NCBI RefSeq assembly: GCF_918741295.1
Contig: NZ_CAKKNB010000002.1
Location: 992,001 to 1,056,000, forward strand
DNA: 64,000 bases
Reading direction: 5' to 3'
Source of the DNA: Aquabacterium sp. CECT 9606
GTDB lineage: Bacteria; Pseudomonadota; Gammaproteobacteria; Burkholderiales; Burkholderiaceae_C
The position numbers and the translations under genes were made by a program. Below, piece after piece: positions 9,408 to 19,071 of the stretch. The notes under the pieces were generated by a model. The model was given only the letters and a program-made list of their open reading frames with translations, searched no databases and had not been told where the DNA came from. How positions within the stretch are numbered: position 1 is the stretch's first letter; each line of letters opens with the position of its first letter.

Positions 9408-9551
9408 TTCAACAGCTAGCTGATGGTTGGCCGCGCAAATAGCGGGTTCGCCATCGCTGACCGGTGGGAGAACCCTAAGTTGGGGGGTGTTGCCTTGGTT
9501 GTCATATGCTAAGCTTGCTTTGCCCCAATTGGCTTAAATTCTGAGTACAGT

Positions 9552-10607
9552 ATGAAGACGAGAAACGTGGCGCTTGATTACGCCAAGGGAATCGGCATTT
9601 TAATTGTGGTATTCGCCCATTTGTTGCGAGGACTTCAAGGCTCGGGGCTACTGAAGGGCGTGGACGAGCACGTTATACAAGCTATTAGCAGTGCTTGCAC
9701 TATTATTTCAATGCCGGCTTTTTTCATGGCTTCTGGTTTGCTTTATGGCGCAAATATAAAAAAGCGCCATGGCATGAACGAGCTCGCTGGTAAATTTGAT
9801 GGGATCTTTTACCCTTATCTCATATGGTCATTGATCATTGGCACATTTGAGATATTGGGAAACGGTGTGCGCAACGGAAGCACATCACCCTATGATTTGA
9901 TGCACCTTCTGTGGAGCCCGAAAGGTATATTCTGGTTTTTGTATGCGCTGCTCATGGCTTTTATCTCGGTTGAGATCCTAATCAAACTGCTCGGAGTAGC
10001 TCGAGCACCAATCGCCTTAGTGGCTTTCAGTATTGGCCTGTTGCTCGCCTACCCCTACCTTCCGGCCATATTCTGCTTGCGAGAGTTCAGCATGAGTTTG
10101 GTTTATTTTGCATTAGGCGTCTTTTTGGCCGACCGCTTCCCCAAGACCCAGGTTGGGTCTTGGGGAACATTGGTAGTGGCAACCTGCGCCCTTTTTGCGC
10201 TGGAGTATTTTGCGCACATGGTCATGGGCGTCAGTACTGGCAGCACAAGATCCATCACTCCCAATGTGTTCTGGTTGGGCATCAGCTCGTTGGCATTGAT
10301 GCTGGCCATTTGCTATTCCCTGCCCAGTTCCGGCCTGGATTGGCTGCTCAATTTGGGCTCAAGGTCCATGGACATCTATTTGGTTCATATACTTTTTGTG
10401 GCCACCGTTCGCATCGTTCTCGATAAATTCCTGAACGTCCAATCCGTGCCTGTTTATCTGGCGCTAGGTATGTTCTTCGGGGTTTTCGGCTCACTCGCTT
10501 TGACGAGTTTCATGAAAAAAACGCGGCTGAAATATTTATTACAACCGCCTGAGTTCCTCTCGCTGAAGGCCAGGCTTTCTCCCAAGGTGGCTTTGCAAGT
10601 GCTTTGA
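9552..10607 (+). CDS. Acyltransferase family 3 membrane protein
   Basis: Membrane protein of 351 aa. It opens with a LDYAKGIGILIVVFAH motif, the conserved first helix and histidine of the acyltransferase 3 family, followed by about ten hydrophobic segments. It is closer to the acyltransferase at 16076-17107 (which has WVDAAKGIGIILVVVGH) than to its neighbour at 8208. It likely acylates a sugar of the EPS. The 144-bp gap upstream is A/T-rich and may hold its own promoter. The gene converges on the flippase gene, with 18 bp between the two stops. Confidence 0.82.
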   Translation: MKTRNVALDYAKGIGILIVVFAHLLRGLQGSGLLKGVDEHVIQAISSACTIISMPAFFMASGLLYGANIKKRHGMNELAGKFDGIFYPYLIWSLIIGTFEILGNGVRNGSTSPYDLMHLLWSPKGIFWFLYALLMAFISVEILIKLLGVARAPIALVAFSIGLLLAYPYLPAIFCLREFSMSLVYFALGVFLADRFPKTQVGSWGTLVVATCALFALEYFAHMVMGVSTGSTRSITPNVFWLGISSLALMLAICYSLPSSGLDWLLNLGSRSMDIYLVHILFVATVRIVLDKFLNVQSVPVYLALGMFFGVFGSLALTSFMKKTRLKYLLQPPEFLSLKARLSPKVALQVL

Positions 10608-10625
10608 CGGGTCGACTGAGCGTCG

Positions 10626-11882
10626 TCAAGGATGTTGGTTGTTGCCGCTTTCCTTGAACAGTTCCCGCTTGTACCTGTAGAAAGTGAACAAAGCGACCGA
10701 TGCAATCAACTCGGCCAGCACACGCCCACCAGCGGCACCAATCGCGCCGTTGTACCAAGCCCCTGCAGCCGTCAAACAGATGCCAAAGCTGGTGGTGGCC
10801 ACATTGATGGCACTGACCTGTCTTTCCAGCCGCCTTGGGAAGAAGACGTAGACAGAAATGGCGTTATTGAACGCTGCCAGCAAAAAGATCGGGGCCATGA
10901 CCATCAGAATGGTGGAGGCATGCTCAAATTTTGCGCCCAGCACCAAGTTCAGAAGCGGTGGCGCAATTGTCAGTGAGGCCAGCGTGGCCATGCCTCCCGC
11001 CAAGCAAACCCATTTGACGGCTTTCAGCTGCTGACGAAACACCTCTTGGGCGTTTCCATGCTCCTGAAGCATCTTTGAGAACCACGACAGGAGCACTTGG
11101 CCGGCTGGCACCAGCAAGCTCAGCCCGGTGGTGATGACTTTTTCAGCGGTGCCAAAATAGGCCACTTGGTCTGGTGTGGAGAATGCCGCCAGCGAATACG
11201 TGCCAATGTTGGTCATCAAGGCGTAGGTGCCGCCCGTGATGAAAAGCGGTGTGGATTGCCTGATCAGGCGCCAGCCTTCTGTGACATTGGAGGGTTGAAA
11301 GCTTTGCGATTTCCCGACAATGAAATACGCGATGAAACTGGTCAATGCCGATGACGTGGCCAAGGCCACCATCACATAAATTGAATCGCTGCTGCCTCGC
11401 ACCATCAGCAGTACCATGCTCAAGGTGATCACAAAGCCGGTGATTTCAATCAATACCGGGGTGGTGAAATTCAATCGCCCCTGAAAGTACCAGCCTAGAT
11501 TGAAGCCTGCCACCACGCCGCAAAACACCGCCAGACTGGCAATGGCCAAGTGCTTGCTCAGCAAAGGTGATCCGGCAATGAAGGCAATGCCCACACCGAT
11601 GGCCAGCGGAACGAGTAAAAAACGTCCAGTCAGATGTCGGCTGAATTCTCGATTGCGTTCTTCATCGGTTTTCAGGCCTGCAAAATTACGTGCGCCGGTG
11701 TATGAAAACCCCCATCCTTGTATCGTCCACACAATGCTTTGCACCGACATCGCGGCCAGCACAATGCCGTACGACTCCGGGCCCAGAACGCGTGCGTAAA
11801 AAGGGATGAGAACAATCAGATAAACGTATCTGAAGAAATACCCGGCATAGGCAGATATCAAATGTTTGTTGAGCGAAGCCAT
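10626..11882 (-). CDS. Polysaccharide flippase, Wzx-like
   Basis: Integral membrane protein of 418 aa with about twelve hydrophobic segments and the N-terminal pattern of O-antigen/EPS flippases (a YLIVLIPFYARVLGP stretch followed by a Gly-rich helix). Such proteins move undecaprenyl-linked repeat units across the inner membrane. It is the last gene of the long leftward operon, starting 4 nt after the glycosyltransferase stop at 11887. A second flippase candidate is at 28371, so each EPS arm has its own. Confidence 0.83.
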   Translation of the reverse strand: MASLNKHLISAYAGYFFRYVYLIVLIPFYARVLGPESYGIVLAAMSVQSIVWTIQGWGFSYTGARNFAGLKTDEERNREFSRHLTGRFLLVPLAIGVGIAFIAGSPLLSKHLAIASLAVFCGVVAGFNLGWYFQGRLNFTTPVLIEITGFVITLSMVLLMVRGSSDSIYVMVALATSSALTSFIAYFIVGKSQSFQPSNVTEGWRLIRQSTPLFITGGTYALMTNIGTYSLAAFSTPDQVAYFGTAEKVITTGLSLLVPAGQVLLSWFSKMLQEHGNAQEVFRQQLKAVKWVCLAGGMATLASLTIAPPLLNLVLGAKFEHASTILMVMAPIFLLAAFNNAISVYVFFPRRLERQVSAINVATTSFGICLTAAGAWYNGAIGAAGGRVLAELIASVALFTFYRYKRELFKESGNNQHP

Positions 11883-11886
11883 CGGG

Positions 11887-12933
11887 TTATTTTTGATTTC
11901 TACCTGGGGCTGGATTCAACACAGCGGAATAAGACCTGACACACTCTTTCCAGCCAAAGAGCCGAATGGCGGTCAAGCCTTGATCCGATTTGCTGGGAGC
12001 GATGGCTTTCAAGGCAGTGGCGCGAGCGACCAACTCCTCGTCGTCCTTGAACGGTACGGTGCTGGGCAGTTCGCTGGCTACCCAATGGATAAATGGGCTT
12101 TCGCGTGCCCAAATCGCCGGGACTTGGCCCACCGCTTCAAAGAAGGCACCACTGACCAGCATGGAGTCGTTGATGTGGGCCAAGATCAAGACGTCAAGCG
12201 AGGCCAGGCTGGCCGCGAAGTCTGCATCGCTCATGTAGCCGGACTGAAAAACCACCTGTGGCGCCAACTGTCGTCGCGTGATGATCTCTTTCAATTTCGC
12301 AGCGTAGTCATCACTGGCGCGCCCACGGATGACCAAAGGCAGGCCTGGCGGCCAGATCTCCAGGATGGCATGGATGTTCTTATAGGGCCTGACCGCCCCC
12401 AGCATGCCAAATTGGGGTGGCCTAGGCACGCTTGCCACGGGCTGGGGGGCGTGTGTTATTGCAGCCTGGCCATCATCCCAGTAAAGGGGGTGCGGCAGGT
12501 AGACAGCGCTGTACGGTTCAGCGTGGCTGGGGTCATGGACCACGCGGACATCGGCCATGGACCTGAGCAGGCGGATCAAGCGAATGGACAGCTTCTTGTG
12601 CCAGCCTGTGGTGTCGTGCACGGCATGGTTGTGCACAAAGTAAACCACCTTGGCCCGAGCGACGGCCATGAGCAGCAGGTAGAACAAGAACTCCACGCTG
12701 CCTTTCAGGGCCAAACGAGGTGAGGCGCCCTTCCAAACAAAGGGCCGTGTTTCAAGCCAATGGAACGCCATCACATTGCCAGGCTTGAAAAGCCCCCAAG
12801 CCTGACCGGTCAAGACCGATTTGATGCTCAATGGCTTGACGGCAAAACCGCAGTCGCTGAGCAGCCGTTTTTGCAGGTCGATGTAGCGGTTGGTGGTGTT
12901 GGTGAAGGGTGAGACAAACGCTGTTCTGGTCAT
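11887..12933 (-). CDS. Glycosyltransferase, GT-B fold (GumK/GT4-like)
   Basis: Cytoplasmic or membrane-associated transferase of 348 aa. A hydrophobic patch lies near residue 85-100, a VYFVHNHAVHD segment follows, and the C-terminal half has a Rossmann-like donor domain containing FGMLGAVRPYKNI. It most resembles GT-B enzymes of the GT4 or GumK type that add a sugar to a lipid-linked oligosaccharide. The start overlaps the upstream stop in an ATGA arrangement at 12933-12930, which supports the start choice. The sugar is not predictable from sequence alone. Confidence 0.72.
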   Translation of the reverse strand: MTRTAFVSPFTNTTNRYIDLQKRLLSDCGFAVKPLSIKSVLTGQAWGLFKPGNVMAFHWLETRPFVWKGASPRLALKGSVEFLFYLLLMAVARAKVVYFVHNHAVHDTTGWHKKLSIRLIRLLRSMADVRVVHDPSHAEPYSAVYLPHPLYWDDGQAAITHAPQPVASVPRPPQFGMLGAVRPYKNIHAILEIWPPGLPLVIRGRASDDYAAKLKEIITRRQLAPQVVFQSGYMSDADFAASLASLDVLILAHINDSMLVSGAFFEAVGQVPAIWARESPFIHWVASELPSTVPFKDDEELVARATALKAIAPSKSDQGLTAIRLFGWKECVRSYSAVLNPAPGRNQK

Positions 12934-14000
12934 GGAGCCGCCCCTGGGGCGGAACCTCGGCTGCCAGGATCACACACATAGCGGGCGGCTTTGGTGGCCA
13001 CGCCTCGGGGCGCCAGCAGCACCACGCCGGCCCATGCAAACAGGCCGGCTTTCTTGAGCAGGCTGTAATCGTTTCGGACCGCGATGGAGCGCAGCAACCG
13101 GGGCAAGCGTGGCAAGGTCGCCTTCTTGTCTGCCCACCAACCATTGCCAGCCAAGGCTGTGATGGCATAGGCGGATTTCTCGTTCGAAAAATCAAGCAGA
13201 GTGGTGGGGGACTGGATGGTGCCCTGGCTGCGTTCGGTCATCCACCGTCCAAAGCGCTCAATGCGCGCTTGCAGCCGTTTGTCCAATGACAGGCCTTTGG
13301 CCGCATTGCCAAAGGTGAACGAGCTGTCTTTGCCGGGCATGCGGTGAATGCGGTACAGCCCCAGGATGCCCTCGCAAGCGGCCACGGTGCCAAACAGGGT
13401 GGAGCCAAAGATGCAGAAGAAATCCGCACCATGGCGATCTTGCTCGTCGGCGGGCAGCGGAAAGATACGGGTCAGCACGCTGCGGCGATAGGCGTTGCCA
13501 GAAGCCGGCGGTGAAGAGTGGGGCACGCCATGCTTGAGGAAGGCCGTGGCCACGTCACCTTGTGCCAATTCATTGGGAATGGTGGCGCCCACCTTTTCGC
13601 CATTGGGACCGATGAGTTCGAGCTTGAAATGGACCTTGGCGACCCCTGCGCCAAACTGGTGGGCGATGTTCGCCAGGGCCTCGGGCAGCAGGGCGTCATC
13701 CGAATCCAGAAAGAGCACCACATCGCCGCTGGTCTGTTCAAAGCCGGCGTTGTAGGCTGATATCTGGCCCCCATTGGCCTTGGCGATCACCTTGATGCCA
13801 CGGGCTTCGTATTGGCGAATGATGTCCAGCGAGTTGTCGGTGGAGCCATCGTCTACCACGATCACTTCCAGAGGCGGATAGCTTTGCTGCAGCACCGAGT
13901 CGATGGTCTGCCTGACATAGCGCTCATAGTTGTAGTTGCACACCACCACCGAGATGCGTGGCGCCGACAAGGCTTCGAGGACAGACGGTTGAGGGCTCAT
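12930..14000 (-). CDS. Glycosyltransferase family 2
   Basis: GT-A transferase of 356 aa. The N-terminus shows the GT2 signature VVVCNYNYERYVRQTI followed by VVDDGSTDNS, with the metal-binding LDSDDA about 90 residues into the protein. Start: the ATG at 14000 overlaps the upstream stop (ATGA), so a longer in-frame reading from 14069 is not used. It is one of five consecutive or near-consecutive transferases in this operon, which suggests a repeat unit of at least five sugars for this arm. The donor is unknown. Confidence 0.86.
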   Translation of the reverse strand: MSPQPSVLEALSAPRISVVVCNYNYERYVRQTIDSVLQQSYPPLEVIVVDDGSTDNSLDIIRQYEARGIKVIAKANGGQISAYNAGFEQTSGDVVLFLDSDDALLPEALANIAHQFGAGVAKVHFKLELIGPNGEKVGATIPNELAQGDVATAFLKHGVPHSSPPASGNAYRRSVLTRIFPLPADEQDRHGADFFCIFGSTLFGTVAACEGILGLYRIHRMPGKDSSFTFGNAAKGLSLDKRLQARIERFGRWMTERSQGTIQSPTTLLDFSNEKSAYAITALAGNGWWADKKATLPRLPRLLRSIAVRNDYSLLKKAGLFAWAGVVLLAPRGVATKAARYVCDPGSRGSAPGAAP

Positions 14001-15136
14001 GCTGGGCGACCACGCTGGCTCAGGACCGCTTGAAGCAAGTCCAGGTTGAGGGTGGCTGAACGCTGCCACGAGTACTGCGCGGCGCGCGCCCTGCCTGCTT
14101 GGGCCATGGCTGGTGCCAGCGCAGGGTCCTTGAAAAAATCGGTCAATCTTTGAGCGAGTTGCTCAGGACGGTGCGGGTCAAAATAAAGGGCGGCATCCCC
14201 ACATGTTTCCTTGACCGCATCGGCGGTTGAGGCGATGACGGGGCATCCACTGGCCATGGCCTCCAAAGGTGGAATGCCAAAGCCTTCGTAGAAGGATGGG
14301 AACACGAAGCACGAGGCGTTCTGATAAAGGGCCTTGAGTTCGCCATCGCTCACGTACCCCAGCTTCACCATGTGCTCGGATGTTTCGGTGGTTTGTTGGA
14401 AGACCGCCGAGTTGGTGGCGCCGGCCACCACGCACCTGGGCGCTTTAGAGCCCAACAACGACAAGGCTTTGACGATGCTGCCGAAGTTTTTATTGGGATT
14501 GGCGCTGCTGACCGCCAGCACAAAAGGCTGCCCGCGCAATTGGTGCTTGTCGAGGATGGTGTCGTCCGCCAGGATTTTGTCCAGGTGTTGCCAGCCCTCG
14601 GTGGTCACGCCAATGCGCTCGGCCTTGGCGCCAAAGCACGCGATGGCTTCTTGTTTGCTGAACTGAGAGACGGCCACGGTCAACGGCGAGTGCTTGACGA
14701 GCGAGCGAACCATGAAGTTGTACCAAAGCCGAAACTTGGCCGTGTACGCCTCGGGCACCCTCACGACACCCGCATCGTGGACTGTGGTGACTTGCCAGCG
14801 GTGCAGCAACGGGCCGGCGAATGCGAAGGTGAAGAGCAGGCCACGGCGGGCATGCCAAGCCAGTTCGGTCTGCTCCCAGGCATGTCCTGAAAGCCGGCCC
14901 ACGTGTTGAAAACGGATGTGGCGTAAGCCCGGATCGGGTGTGCCTTGGGGGGCCAGAATCGTGACTGGAGCAAAGTTGCGATAAGCCCCGCCGGGCGCCA
15001 ACTGGTCATCCATGCAGGCCAGCGTTTCGCGCGCATAACGCTGGATGCCCGTGACGCCCTGGCCCAGAAATCGACCGTTGATGAACAGGGGTGGCTTGGA
15101 GTGAGCTGCCAATTTCAGTGACCCTGCCTTAAACAA
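13997..15136 (-). CDS. Glycosyltransferase family 4
   Basis: GT-B transferase of 379 aa. The N-terminal INGRFLGQGVTGIQRYARE stretch and the C-terminal block with SFYEGFGIPPLEAMASGCPVI (the E-x7-E motif) are characteristic of GT4 enzymes. It overlaps its neighbours on both sides, by 8 bp upstream and 4 bp downstream, so it is firmly in the operon. It is expected to extend the lipid-linked repeat unit at the cytoplasmic face. Donor and acceptor cannot be read from the sequence. Confidence 0.86.
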   Translation of the reverse strand: MFKAGSLKLAAHSKPPLFINGRFLGQGVTGIQRYARETLACMDDQLAPGGAYRNFAPVTILAPQGTPDPGLRHIRFQHVGRLSGHAWEQTELAWHARRGLLFTFAFAGPLLHRWQVTTVHDAGVVRVPEAYTAKFRLWYNFMVRSLVKHSPLTVAVSQFSKQEAIACFGAKAERIGVTTEGWQHLDKILADDTILDKHQLRGQPFVLAVSSANPNKNFGSIVKALSLLGSKAPRCVVAGATNSAVFQQTTETSEHMVKLGYVSDGELKALYQNASCFVFPSFYEGFGIPPLEAMASGCPVIASTADAVKETCGDAALYFDPHRPEQLAQRLTDFFKDPALAPAMAQAGRARAAQYSWQRSATLNLDLLQAVLSQRGRPA

Positions 15137-16067
15137 ATTCGAGGATGCGGCGAGGATCGCAACGGCCCCGGACCAGGTCAGTCAATGCGCGCACATTGCC
15201 CTTCAGTCGGCCGGGATAGTCGACCGTTGGGTGGCGAAGCAGACTCTTGACCGTGTTGGCCGCCAGGTGTTTGGCAATGAACTTGTAGGCCTTGCGCCGG
15301 GACATCGTGCCCTTCTTGATCAGGTACAGCGGGTTGGCAATTTGGGAATAACCAAACCGCAGGCCGGATGTGCGGCCTGACTTGCTGCCTAAGTGCACGC
15401 CGATGCAGTCGGGTGAATAGATATTGCGCCCCAGCCGCGATGCCTGGCTGGAATAATCCTGATCTTCTTGCCAGCCGTAAAGCGGCAGGGCTTCGTCGAA
15501 CACGCATTGGCGAACCGCCGTATCCCGGAAAGCCATGTTGCAGCCGAACAGGCTTTCCATCGGGCGTTGGGTGGCGCCACTGGCCCAATGGGGCTCCGGT
15601 GGCTTGCGGCCACTGAGATAAACGCGGGCATCATCCGTGGTCAATGGCGTACCCTGGGCCCCATCCGCCAACACATGGCCTGTGATGCCCACCACATCAG
15701 GCTGCGCCTGGAAATTCTTTTGGGCGGCTTCAAGCCAGGTCTTGGCTGGCCTGAAATCATCGTCCATGAACACGGCAAAGCTGGGGGCCTCGCCCAGCAG
15801 GCCAAATTTTTTGGCCACATCGACGCCAACATTGCGCTGGTGAGACGACCCGGCATGCTTGGCCACGACAACCGATGCTTTGCCTGCAAGCACAGAAGGA
15901 TGGGTGTCCAGATCGGTGACGTCACGGGCTTCCGAGCCCACCACCACCACATGCGTGGCTGGCAGAGTCTGGCTTTGCAGCCAGGTCAGCAGCTCGAAGG
16001 TGATGGCTGCTCTACCTTTGGTGGCGATGATGATGTAGGCATTCAAGCTGGGGGTGTCCATGTGCAT
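15129..16067 (-). CDS. Glycosyltransferase family 2
   Basis: GT-A transferase of 312 aa. It has IIATKGR near the N-terminus, the metal-binding VFMDDDF in the middle, and a GCNMAFR block followed by WQEDQDY typical of GT2 acceptor regions. An ATG two codons downstream (16061) is an alternative start. It lies 8 nt after the acyltransferase stop and overlaps the next gene by 8 bp. It likely adds one sugar of the EPS repeat unit. Confidence 0.84.
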   Translation of the reverse strand: MHMDTPSLNAYIIIATKGRAAITFELLTWLQSQTLPATHVVVVGSEARDVTDLDTHPSVLAGKASVVVAKHAGSSHQRNVGVDVAKKFGLLGEAPSFAVFMDDDFRPAKTWLEAAQKNFQAQPDVVGITGHVLADGAQGTPLTTDDARVYLSGRKPPEPHWASGATQRPMESLFGCNMAFRDTAVRQCVFDEALPLYGWQEDQDYSSQASRLGRNIYSPDCIGVHLGSKSGRTSGLRFGYSQIANPLYLIKKGTMSRRKAYKFIAKHLAANTVKSLLRHPTVDYPGRLKGNVRALTDLVRGRCDPRRILEFV

Positions 16068-16075
16068 TACTTTGA

Positions 16076-17107
16076 CTAAGCCAAACCTATCTGACTGGAT
16101 ATTTTCAACCGATCGGCTATTTTTTTGATGACCAAGGGGCCCGCAATACCCATCACAGAGGCAAAAAACAAGATGGCGTATACATTGTCGACGTGCAGGA
16201 TTTTGTGCAACGCGATGCGTGTGCCGGCAACGAACATGACATGAATGAGGTAGATGGGCAGAGCCTCCCTGCCCAAATATGCAAATAAATTGGAAATCGC
16301 TTTTCCGCTACCGCCAATCCAAAGCACAGTAGCCATGCTGCCGGTAATGGCTGTACCAAAGGTGGAAAGAGCCCACAAAGCTATACCGCGCTGGCGAATT
16401 TCATACGCAAGGTAGAGCCATATCGCAGTGAGCAAGATAGCCGCCAGGATCAATGTCAGGCGGTTGATGTTGAGTTTGACGGGGTGGAGGCCAAAAATGA
16501 TGCCCAATCCATAATAAGGGGCGAACCAGCAGATGCCCCAAAACATTGGAGGCAGCTTCATCCATTGCGCCAATGAGTAGAGCAGCAGACAAGAGGCGAT
16601 CATGATGCCCGCGCCCAATCTTGGCATAACCAGTGCTGACATGATGTTCATCAGCAGCAATGCATAAATGAACCAGAAATTATATTTTGGCTCCCAAAGT
16701 ATCGACACATAATCGAAAACCTGGCCATTGAATGGCTTGTTTGCCAAGGAGCCTGCCAAGCTTAACATCAGCATCTGAACGGGCAGCCAAATGAGGTAAG
16801 CCTTGCCCAGCTTGATGGTTGATGACTTTGAAAAAGCCCAGGCTCCACTTGCAACTCGTTTTGCGATAAATATGCCGGACAGGAAGAAAAACAGCGGCAT
16901 GTGGAATGAGTATATTAACTTTAGAACTATTGCTAATACACTGTCCGGCGAAATCAAAGCGCCATCGCGCAAGCCGACAATGGCATGCCCGACGACCACC
17001 AATATGATGCCAATGCCTTTGGCGGCATCCACCCATTCTATTCTTGGTGCTTTTTCAACGGCTCTTGGCTGAAGATTAGGGGGGGTATTAACTTCCAAAA
17101 CGGTCAT
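16076..17107 (-). CDS. Acyltransferase family 3 membrane protein
   Basis: Membrane acyltransferase of 343 aa. A short cytoplasmic N-terminus is followed by WVDAAKGIGIILVVVGH, which carries the family's conserved histidine, and by about ten hydrophobic segments. It is a relative of the gene at 9552. It sits within the leftward operon, 12 nt after a glycosyltransferase, so its target is probably a sugar of the same repeat unit. The gene is richer in A/T than its operon neighbours. Confidence 0.83.
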   Translation of the reverse strand: MTVLEVNTPPNLQPRAVEKAPRIEWVDAAKGIGIILVVVGHAIVGLRDGALISPDSVLAIVLKLIYSFHMPLFFFLSGIFIAKRVASGAWAFSKSSTIKLGKAYLIWLPVQMLMLSLAGSLANKPFNGQVFDYVSILWEPKYNFWFIYALLLMNIMSALVMPRLGAGIMIASCLLLYSLAQWMKLPPMFWGICWFAPYYGLGIIFGLHPVKLNINRLTLILAAILLTAIWLYLAYEIRQRGIALWALSTFGTAITGSMATVLWIGGSGKAISNLFAYLGREALPIYLIHVMFVAGTRIALHKILHVDNVYAILFFASVMGIAGPLVIKKIADRLKISSQIGLA

Positions 17108-17119
17108 TTTTATAATATT

Positions 17120-18304
17120 TTAAATGACTGATTTAACCTTTGCGCGCTGAGCCTGCGGCGCGGCCACGGGGGGCTCCATCAATTCAAAAATGGCCTCATT
17201 GATGACTTTCATCATTGACGACCTGAATTGCGCAATGGAAAAGCGCTCTGCGTTGTCACGGCAGGCTTGAACGGTGAAGCGGTGGCTGTTTTGCTCGAAA
17301 GACCGCACCGCCGCCATGATGGCCTCAACCGATTGCTCGCCAAAGAAGACCCCGGTGGGCTGGTCAGTGTCCAGCCCCTTGACGGTCTCAAGCGCCCCGC
17401 CGCGACCAAAGGCAATGACCGGGGTGCCGCATGCTTGGGCCTCGACAGGCGTGATGCCGAAGTCTTCTTCGGCCGCGAACACAAAGCCTTTGGCGTGCTG
17501 CATGTGCTCTTTGAGCACCTTGAAGGGCTGGTACCCCAGCAAGGTGACATTGGCCGATTTGACGGCGTTGGCCTTCGCCCATTCCGGGCCATCGCCAATC
17601 ACGATCAATTGTTTGTCGGGCATTTTTGAAAATGCTTCAACAATCAAAGGCACCTTTTTGTAAGGCACCAACCGCGAAGCAGTCAGGTAGAACTCTTTTT
17701 TCTGGGCCGCAGGGGTGAAAGCCTCGGTGTCCACTGGCGGAAAGACAACTTGCGAGTCGCGGCGATACGCCTTGCGGATGCGCCGGCCAATGAAGGCGGA
17801 ATTGGCCACAAAAACGTCCACGCCCGATGCGGTTCGGCTGTCCCACATGCGGATGTAATGCAGGATGGACTTTGCCAAAAAGGATTTGAATCCCTTGGTC
17901 AGCTTGGACTCTTCCAGGTATTGATGTTGCATGTCCCATGCATAACGAATGGGGGAATGCACATAGCTCACGTGAATCTGGTCGGGGCCGGTGAGCACAC
18001 CTTTGGCCACGGCATGGCTGCTGGACACGATGAGGTCGTATCCCGACAAGTCGAGCTGCTCAATGGCCAGCGGCATCAAGGGCAGGTAAGTGCGATAGCT
18101 TGTCTTGGCCCGGGGCAGCTTTTGAATGAAGGTGGTTTTGGGTGTGCGGCCATTCAGAAATCCGCGCTCGGACTCTGGAACAAAATCCACGACGGAAAAA
18201 AGATCCGCTTGGGGAAACATGATGAGCAATTGCTCGGCGACCCGTTCAGCCCCCGCATAGCTCACCAACCAGTCGTGGACGATGGCGATTTTCAGGGCCT
18301 TCAT
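17120..18304 (-). CDS. Glycosyltransferase family 4 (WbaZ-like)
   Basis: GT-B transferase of 394 aa. It starts with KIAIVHDWLVSYAGAERV and has a HVSYVHSPIRYAWD block, both seen in WbaZ-type mannosyltransferases. The donor site includes AAEEDFGITPVEAQACGTPVIA with the E-x7-E motif. Mannosyl transfer fits the presence of GDP-mannose-using enzymes in the locus, but this is inference. It is separated from epsI by 68 bp, the largest gap inside the operon. Confidence 0.84.
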   Translation of the reverse strand: MKALKIAIVHDWLVSYAGAERVAEQLLIMFPQADLFSVVDFVPESERGFLNGRTPKTTFIQKLPRAKTSYRTYLPLMPLAIEQLDLSGYDLIVSSSHAVAKGVLTGPDQIHVSYVHSPIRYAWDMQHQYLEESKLTKGFKSFLAKSILHYIRMWDSRTASGVDVFVANSAFIGRRIRKAYRRDSQVVFPPVDTEAFTPAAQKKEFYLTASRLVPYKKVPLIVEAFSKMPDKQLIVIGDGPEWAKANAVKSANVTLLGYQPFKVLKEHMQHAKGFVFAAEEDFGITPVEAQACGTPVIAFGRGGALETVKGLDTDQPTGVFFGEQSVEAIMAAVRSFEQNSHRFTVQACRDNAERFSIAQFRSSMMKVINEAIFELMEPPVAAPQAQRAKVKSVI

Positions 18305-18372
18305 GTGAGCGCCCCTGGTACATCGATCTTTTCGTTATTCATTCAATGTAGGAAACAAGCCAGTTGGAAAAG

Positions 18373-19071
18373 TCAGCGGACCAGCAGGATTTTGCCTTCC
18401 GGCGCAGTGGCTGCGACCAATTGCGCGGCAAATTGCTCCTGGCGTTTGAAAACGTCATCACTTTCGGGTGGTTTATTGCTTCGCTGAGAAACACGCACCA
18501 GAACGCCGTCGGTCATGCGGCCCTGCAAACCTTCTTTCATGATGGCCAGCCGGGTGGTCCAGGCGCTGTCACTGTAGCTGTTGCCAATGCGGATCCAATA
18601 GCTGACCAGTTCGTACCCGGGCCCATTGCTCTGCTTGGCCACCAAGCGAAAGCCTGGAATGACCGTGCCCTGGGCGTTGGGAACCGGGAAGTTGGTGCGT
18701 TTGAGGCTGTCAACTTGCCATCCCTGGGCTGGGTAGCAAAGCTCCGGGCGGTGAATCTTGATTTCTTGGCGCTGCTGGCTGCCATAAGCCAGCGCCACCA
18801 TGATCTGCTCGCCCTTGGCATTCACGTAAGTGCGTGAGACCAGGTCGTCGTACGGCTGGTCACGGTTGGTGCCTTCGGTGGTGGGAACCGAGGTGTCCAC
18901 CTGGACCATGGGATTGGGCAGCTCACGCCACTCCCCGATTTGCTTGGGCACAGTCCCACCCAGCGTGGCCCGCTTGTGGCCTTCTGCAATGGTGGGGCGC
19001 AGCAAGGTGCCCAACAGGGCCGCCAGAAACAGCGCGCTGGTCACGGTGAGGGTGCGTAGGCTGATTTTCAT
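18373..19071 (-). CDS. epsI: EpsI family protein (exosortase-associated)
   Basis: Protein of 232 aa with one N-terminal membrane anchor (about residues 5-22) and a periplasmic domain. The motif [12 protein letters not shown] is the hallmark of the EpsI family, which is found beside or fused to exosortases in EPS loci. Its biochemical role is not settled. The ATG at 19071 overlaps the fcl stop (ATGA), which fixes the start. The paralogue at 24270 has [12 protein letters not shown] and likewise lies close to an exosortase. Confidence 0.87.
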   Translation of the reverse strand: MKISLRTLTVTSALFLAALLGTLLRPTIAEGHKRATLGGTVPKQIGEWRELPNPMVQVDTSVPTTEGTNRDQPYDDLVSRTYVNAKGEQIMVALAYGSQQRQEIKIHRPELCYPAQGWQVDSLKRTNFPVPNAQGTVIPGFRLVAKQSNGPGYELVSYWIRIGNSYSDSAWTTRLAIMKEGLQGRMTDGVLVRVSQRSNKPPESDDVFKRQEQFAAQLVAATAPEGKILLVR

